Assembly: GCA_009782025.1 (NCBI GenBank)
Contig: WQUQ01000091.1
Span: 1-6,261, forward strand
Length of the DNA: 6,261 bases
Source of the DNA: Desulfobulbus sp.
Lineage (GTDB): Bacteria; Pseudomonadota; Gammaproteobacteria; Burkholderiales; Rhodocyclaceae
Direction: 5' to 3'
Shown here: positions 5,769-6,261 of the stretch, in pieces
Position numbering within the stretch: position 1 is the first letter of the stretch
Layout: each line of letters opens with the position of its first letter
Translations under genes and position numbers: made by a program
The notes under the pieces: model-generated
The model's database searches: none
Told to the model about the DNA's origin: nothing
What the model saw: the letters and a program-made list of their open reading frames with translations, nothing else

Positions 5769-6261
5769 AGATCGTGATGACTTGCTCAAACGTCTGGCGT
5801 ACCGACGGCTGACGGTTGAAGAAGGGCAGGTGCTCGATGGCCAGCAGAATGCCGGGGTCTGAGAGTTCGCCGGGGGTGAAATATTTCTGCCCCGGCGGCA
5901 AACCGGGATCGACCACCGTGCCCATGAAAACGCCGATTTCCCGGATGGTCGCCGCCGGCGCGTCGAGAAAGTCGAAGTTGAACAAGAGGTAGAGGTGATT
6001 GGTCGGCACGGGGCTGGGCGCGAAGCTCTGGATGATCGTCGGGTCATCCACGTCATTGATCGTGATCGCGCCGTTGTCGTCGGGGAGGACGAATTGCCAG
6101 AGGGTGAGCGCGCGCCGGCCGATCTCGTTGAAGAGACCGGTGGCGAGCGTCGATTCCGGCAGCGGCGCGCCATCCCAGGCGGGATCGCCCGTCCCCCAGG
6201 CCAGATGCAGGGGGCGGGTGGCAACAGCGGCAGCAATGGCGGCGCGGCCGGAGAGTGTCAG
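5767..6261 (-). CDS. Tail/baseplate-associated phage protein, N-terminus cut off by window edge
   Basis: The frame is open from the right edge to TAA at 5767-5769, giving 164 residues. The first visible residues are LTLSGRAAIAAAVATRPLHL and the start is probably only a few codons beyond the edge, since this looks like a near-complete N-terminus. It continues AWGTGDPAWDGAPLPESTLA, TGLFNEIGRRALTLWQFVLP, then TIREIGVFMGTVVDPGLPPG, and ends LPFFNRQPSVRQTFEQVITI. The pattern (allowed growth of substituent text around 'W(G)TGDPAWD' and 'IREIGVFMGT') resembles small proteins encoded just before DUF4815 genes in prophage tail clusters and, more loosely, the N-terminal domain of tail-collar fibres, where a conserved 'EIG' strand occurs. 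A GTG at 6051 in the same frame is possible as a start but would discard well-conserved looking sequence. Its role is probably structural, near the baseplate. It precedes the DUF4815 gene by 11 nt and should share its mRNA. Confidence 0.8.
   Translation of the reverse strand: MTLSGRAAIAAAVATRPLHLAWGTGDPAWDGAPLPESTLATGLFNEIGRRALTLWQFVLPDDNGAITINDVDDPTIIQSFAPSPVPTNHLYLLFNFDFLDAPAATIREIGVFMGTVVDPGLPPGQKYFTPGELSDPGILLAIEHLPFFNRQPSVRQTFEQVITI

Noticed and set aside
4193..5770. Long plus-strand open frame of 525 codons opposite the DUF4815 gene
   Set aside because: It lies wholly antisense to a well-recognised gene, is rich in Arg, Gly, Asp and Ala without domain-like sequence, and is what codon bias in GC-rich DNA gives on the opposite strand.
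5757..6236. Alternative minus-strand frame of 159 codons over the tail-associated gene at the right edge
   Set aside because: Its product is Ser/Arg/Pro-rich. The neighbouring frame is open to the edge, has normal composition and contains the IREIGVFMGT and VRQTFEQVITI segments.
1..6261. CRISPR array, tRNA, insertion sequence, attachment site, or enzymatic/defence gene
   Set aside because: I saw no regularly spaced repeats, tRNA-like fold, transposase motif or catalytic signature in any accepted gene; all coding content is structural or uncharacterised phage tail sequence.

Overview
The window is a compact piece of a phage or prophage tail module from a high-GC bacterium. By eye the base composition is in the 60s of percent GC, and codon third positions are strongly G/C. 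Both the style of the proteins and a palindrome of the GTAGGGGCGAT...ATCGCCCC type fit a proteobacterial host, possibly a betaproteobacterium, but nothing here fixes the taxon. No integrase, attachment site, tRNA or host housekeeping gene is visible, so I cannot tell an integrated prophage from a free phage, a phage remnant or a phage-tail-like particle locus.

All six genes I accept lie on the minus strand and read from right to left. The order of transcription is: (1) 5767-6261, the 3' part of a small tail/baseplate-associated protein whose start lies outside the window; (2) 2693-5755, a 1020-residue DUF4815-type tail protein with a C-terminal beta-rich half; (3) 2383-2691, a 102-residue protein with a predicted coiled coil that resembles the N-terminal linker of tail fibres; (4) 683-2326, a 547-residue protein with a long alpha-helical, roughly ten-residue periodic body and a Gly/Thr/Ser-rich C-terminal tip, a candidate fibre or receptor-binding protein; (5) 403-672, an 89-residue small phage protein; (6) 1-406, the 5' part (about 135 codons) of a small phage protein of a kind often found near tail-fibre genes.

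The genes are packed as one operon. Spacings are 11 nt, 1 nt, 56 nt, 10 nt and a 4-nt ATGA overlap. Several ribosome-binding sites sit on or next to the stop codon of the gene before, which suggests translational coupling. The only real gap (2327-2382) contains an 8-bp perfect hairpin whose 5' arm begins inside the stop codon of the 102-residue protein. No rho-independent terminator or convincing promoter is seen, so the transcription unit should continue past both edges.

Together the genes look like the distal end of a tail: a baseplate-proximal accessory protein, a large DUF4815 structural protein, then adhesin-like parts and small accessory proteins. I did not find a new defence or enzymatic system. 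The most interesting parts are the unclassified fibre-like protein with its decapeptide-like helical body, and the possibility that a mobile palindromic element cut short the coiled-coil fibre gene next to it.
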